NCBI GenBank assembly: GCA_031548005.1
Contig: JAVBRK010000021.1
Span: 1-64,000, forward strand
Reading direction: 5' to 3'
DNA from: BNXB01 sp031548005
GTDB lineage: Bacteria; Bacteroidota; Bacteroidia; Bacteroidales; Azobacteroidaceae
DNA: 64,000 nt
Shown: piece by piece, positions 63,032-64,000 of the stretch
How the letters are laid out: each line of letters starts with the position of its first letter
Position numbering within the stretch: the stretch's first letter is position 1
Position numbers and translations under genes: made by a program
The notes under the pieces: generated by a model
What the model was told of the DNA's origin: nothing
Databases searched by the model: none
Seen by the model: only the letters and a program-made list of their open reading frames with translations

Positions 63032-64000
63032 TTGAAAACATTTGAAGAATTAGGAGTTGCTCCGTCGATTATCAGAGCAATCAGTGAGATGGGGTACGAG
63101 TCGCCCATGCCAGTACAAGAGGAAGTGATTCCATATTTGCTCGGCAATGATAATGAAGTAATTGCATTAGCTCAAACCGGGACAGGAAAAACGGCCGCTT
63201 TCGGGTTACCTATCCTGCAACATATCAACACTCAAAACAAACAGCCTCAAGCGGTTGTATTGTGTCCCACACGTGAACTATGCCTGCAAATTGCAGATGA
63301 TCTGAACGATTATTCCAAATACATCGATGACCTGAAAGTACTTCCGGTATACGGAGGATCGAGTATCGAGAGCCAAATTAAAGCGCTTCGCCGCGGTGTG
63401 CATGTGATTGTGGCGACTCCAGGACGTCTGATCGACCTCATAAACCGCAAGACCGTCCGCTTGGAGGCGGTTCGGAATGTCATCCTCGATGAAGCCGATG
63501 AAATGCTGAACATGGGATTTTCGGAAAGCATCGACGCGATCCTGAAAGAAGTCCCGGACAACCGGAATATGTTGCTGTTCTCGGCAACCATGCCTGCCGG
63601 AATCGCCCAGATCACCAAAAAATACATGCGCTCCCCGAAAGAGATTATCATCGGGCGTAAGAACGAAGGAGCTAAGAATGTAAGGCATATTTACTATATG
63701 GTACATTCTAAAGACAAATACTTAGTACTAAAGCGGATCGCAGACTACAATCCCAATATTTACGGAATTATTTTCTGCCGGACGCGCAAGGAAACCCAGG
63801 AAATTGCCGATCTTCTGATCAAAGACGGATACAATGCCGACTCCCTGCATGGAGATCTTTCTCAACAGCAGCGTGACTACGTCATGAATAAATTCCGCAT
63901 ACGGAATTTGCAGCTCCTTGTAGCGACAGATGTTGCCGCCAGAGGATTGGATGTAGACGATCTTACTCACGTCATCAATTACGGACTTCCCGACGACGTG
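63032..64000 (+). CDS. DEAD-box RNA helicase, 5' part (runs off the window)
   Basis: The first 323 codons of an ATP-dependent RNA helicase; the frame is open to the right edge. Motifs in order: Q-motif region (MPVQEEVI), motif I AQTGTGKT, Ia PTRELCLQI, Ib ATPGRLIDL, II DEAD (VILDEADEM), III SAT, IV IIFCRTRKET, V VATDVAARGLDVDD. Motif VI and the C-terminal domain lie outside the window. The start is TTG at 63032 (MKTFEELGV), which matches the usual N-terminus of Bacteroidales homologues; the first in-frame ATG would remove part of the Q-motif region. The role is probably RNA remodelling in ribosome assembly or mRNA decay. Confidence 0.93.
   Translation, partial: MKTFEELGVAPSIIRAISEMGYESPMPVQEEVIPYLLGNDNEVIALAQTGTGKTAAFGLPILQHINTQNKQPQAVVLCPTRELCLQIADDLNDYSKYIDDLKVLPVYGGSSIESQIKALRRGVHVIVATPGRLIDLINRKTVRLEAVRNVILDEADEMLNMGFSESIDAILKEVPDNRNMLLFSATMPAGIAQITKKYMRSPKEIIIGRKNEGAKNVRHIYYMVHSKDKYLVLKRIADYNPNIYGIIFCRTRKETQEIADLLIKDGYNADSLHGDLSQQQRDYVMNKFRIRNLQLLVATDVAARGLDVDDLTHVINYGLPDDV

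Noticed and set aside
1..64000. CRISPR arrays, tRNA or rRNA genes, insertion sequences, prophage
   Set aside because: No regularly spaced repeats, tRNA-like cloverleaf, rRNA segment, transposase, integrase or phage structural gene was recognised by reading both strands.

Overview
The window looks like a chromosomal segment of a Bacteroidota bacterium, most likely of the order Bacteroidales. Three things point there. Gene starts are repeatedly preceded by the Bacteroides-type -7 box TAnnTTTG, several with a TTG or TTTG -33 box 19-20 bases upstream. Family content is typical of the phylum: DUF4954, DUF4301, DUF5686, a TlpA/DUF4369-type lipoprotein, a protease with a type IX secretion tail, and MacB-like permease arrays. 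Gene starts show almost no Shine-Dalgarno signal. A family-level guess (Odoribacteraceae-like) is only inference. No rRNA, tRNA, CRISPR array, insertion sequence or prophage was seen.

Layout. 1-2.4 kb: the 3' end of a gene with a lipase-like serine motif, followed by a small membrane protein. 2.4-8.4 kb (minus): an orphan FecE-like ATPase, a class I fumarase broken by a one-base frameshift, a DUF4954 beta-helix protein and HflX. 8.4-12.6 kb: a secreted trypsin-like protease, then an ECF sigma factor overlapping a membrane-anchored beta-barrel protein. 12.7-20.2 kb (plus): complete nqrABCDEF for the sodium-pumping NADH:quinone reductase, then a DUF2185 protein and a cation-coupled dicarboxylate/amino-acid symporter. 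20.3-26.1 kb: a small membrane protein, a helix-hairpin-helix protein, and an outer-membrane receptor-like protein divergent from a histidine kinase/response regulator pair. 26.1-29.1 kb: a multidomain GH43 glycosidase.

29.1-49.4 kb is the most unusual part. It is a 20-kb minus-strand array of one periplasmic adaptor, two MacB/LolD-type ATPases and seven full-length, mutually paralogous FtsX/MacB permeases. A HigB/HigA-type toxin-antitoxin module sits between permeases five and six, with its own promoter and terminator and bounded by exact 15-bp inverted repeats.

49.7-64 kb holds an OmpA-family protein with internal repeats and a strong terminator, a RelA/SpoT protein that has lost its HD hydrolase motif together with a DUF5686 protein, DUF4301, the YifB/ComM AAA protein, a TlpA-like lipoprotein, an ADP-forming acyl-CoA synthetase, a lipoprotein tyrosine phosphatase, and the 5' part of a DEAD-box RNA helicase that runs off the window.

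Functional links: Nqr builds a sodium gradient that the downstream symporter could use. The fumarase would belong to the fumarate/succinate branch typical of these anaerobes. The permease array with its adaptor resembles tripartite MacAB-type export, but no TolC-like outer-membrane partner is present in the window. I found nothing I can show to be a wholly new system. The permease array with its embedded toxin-antitoxin cassette and the lipase-motif/membrane-protein pair at the left edge are the best candidates for a closer look.
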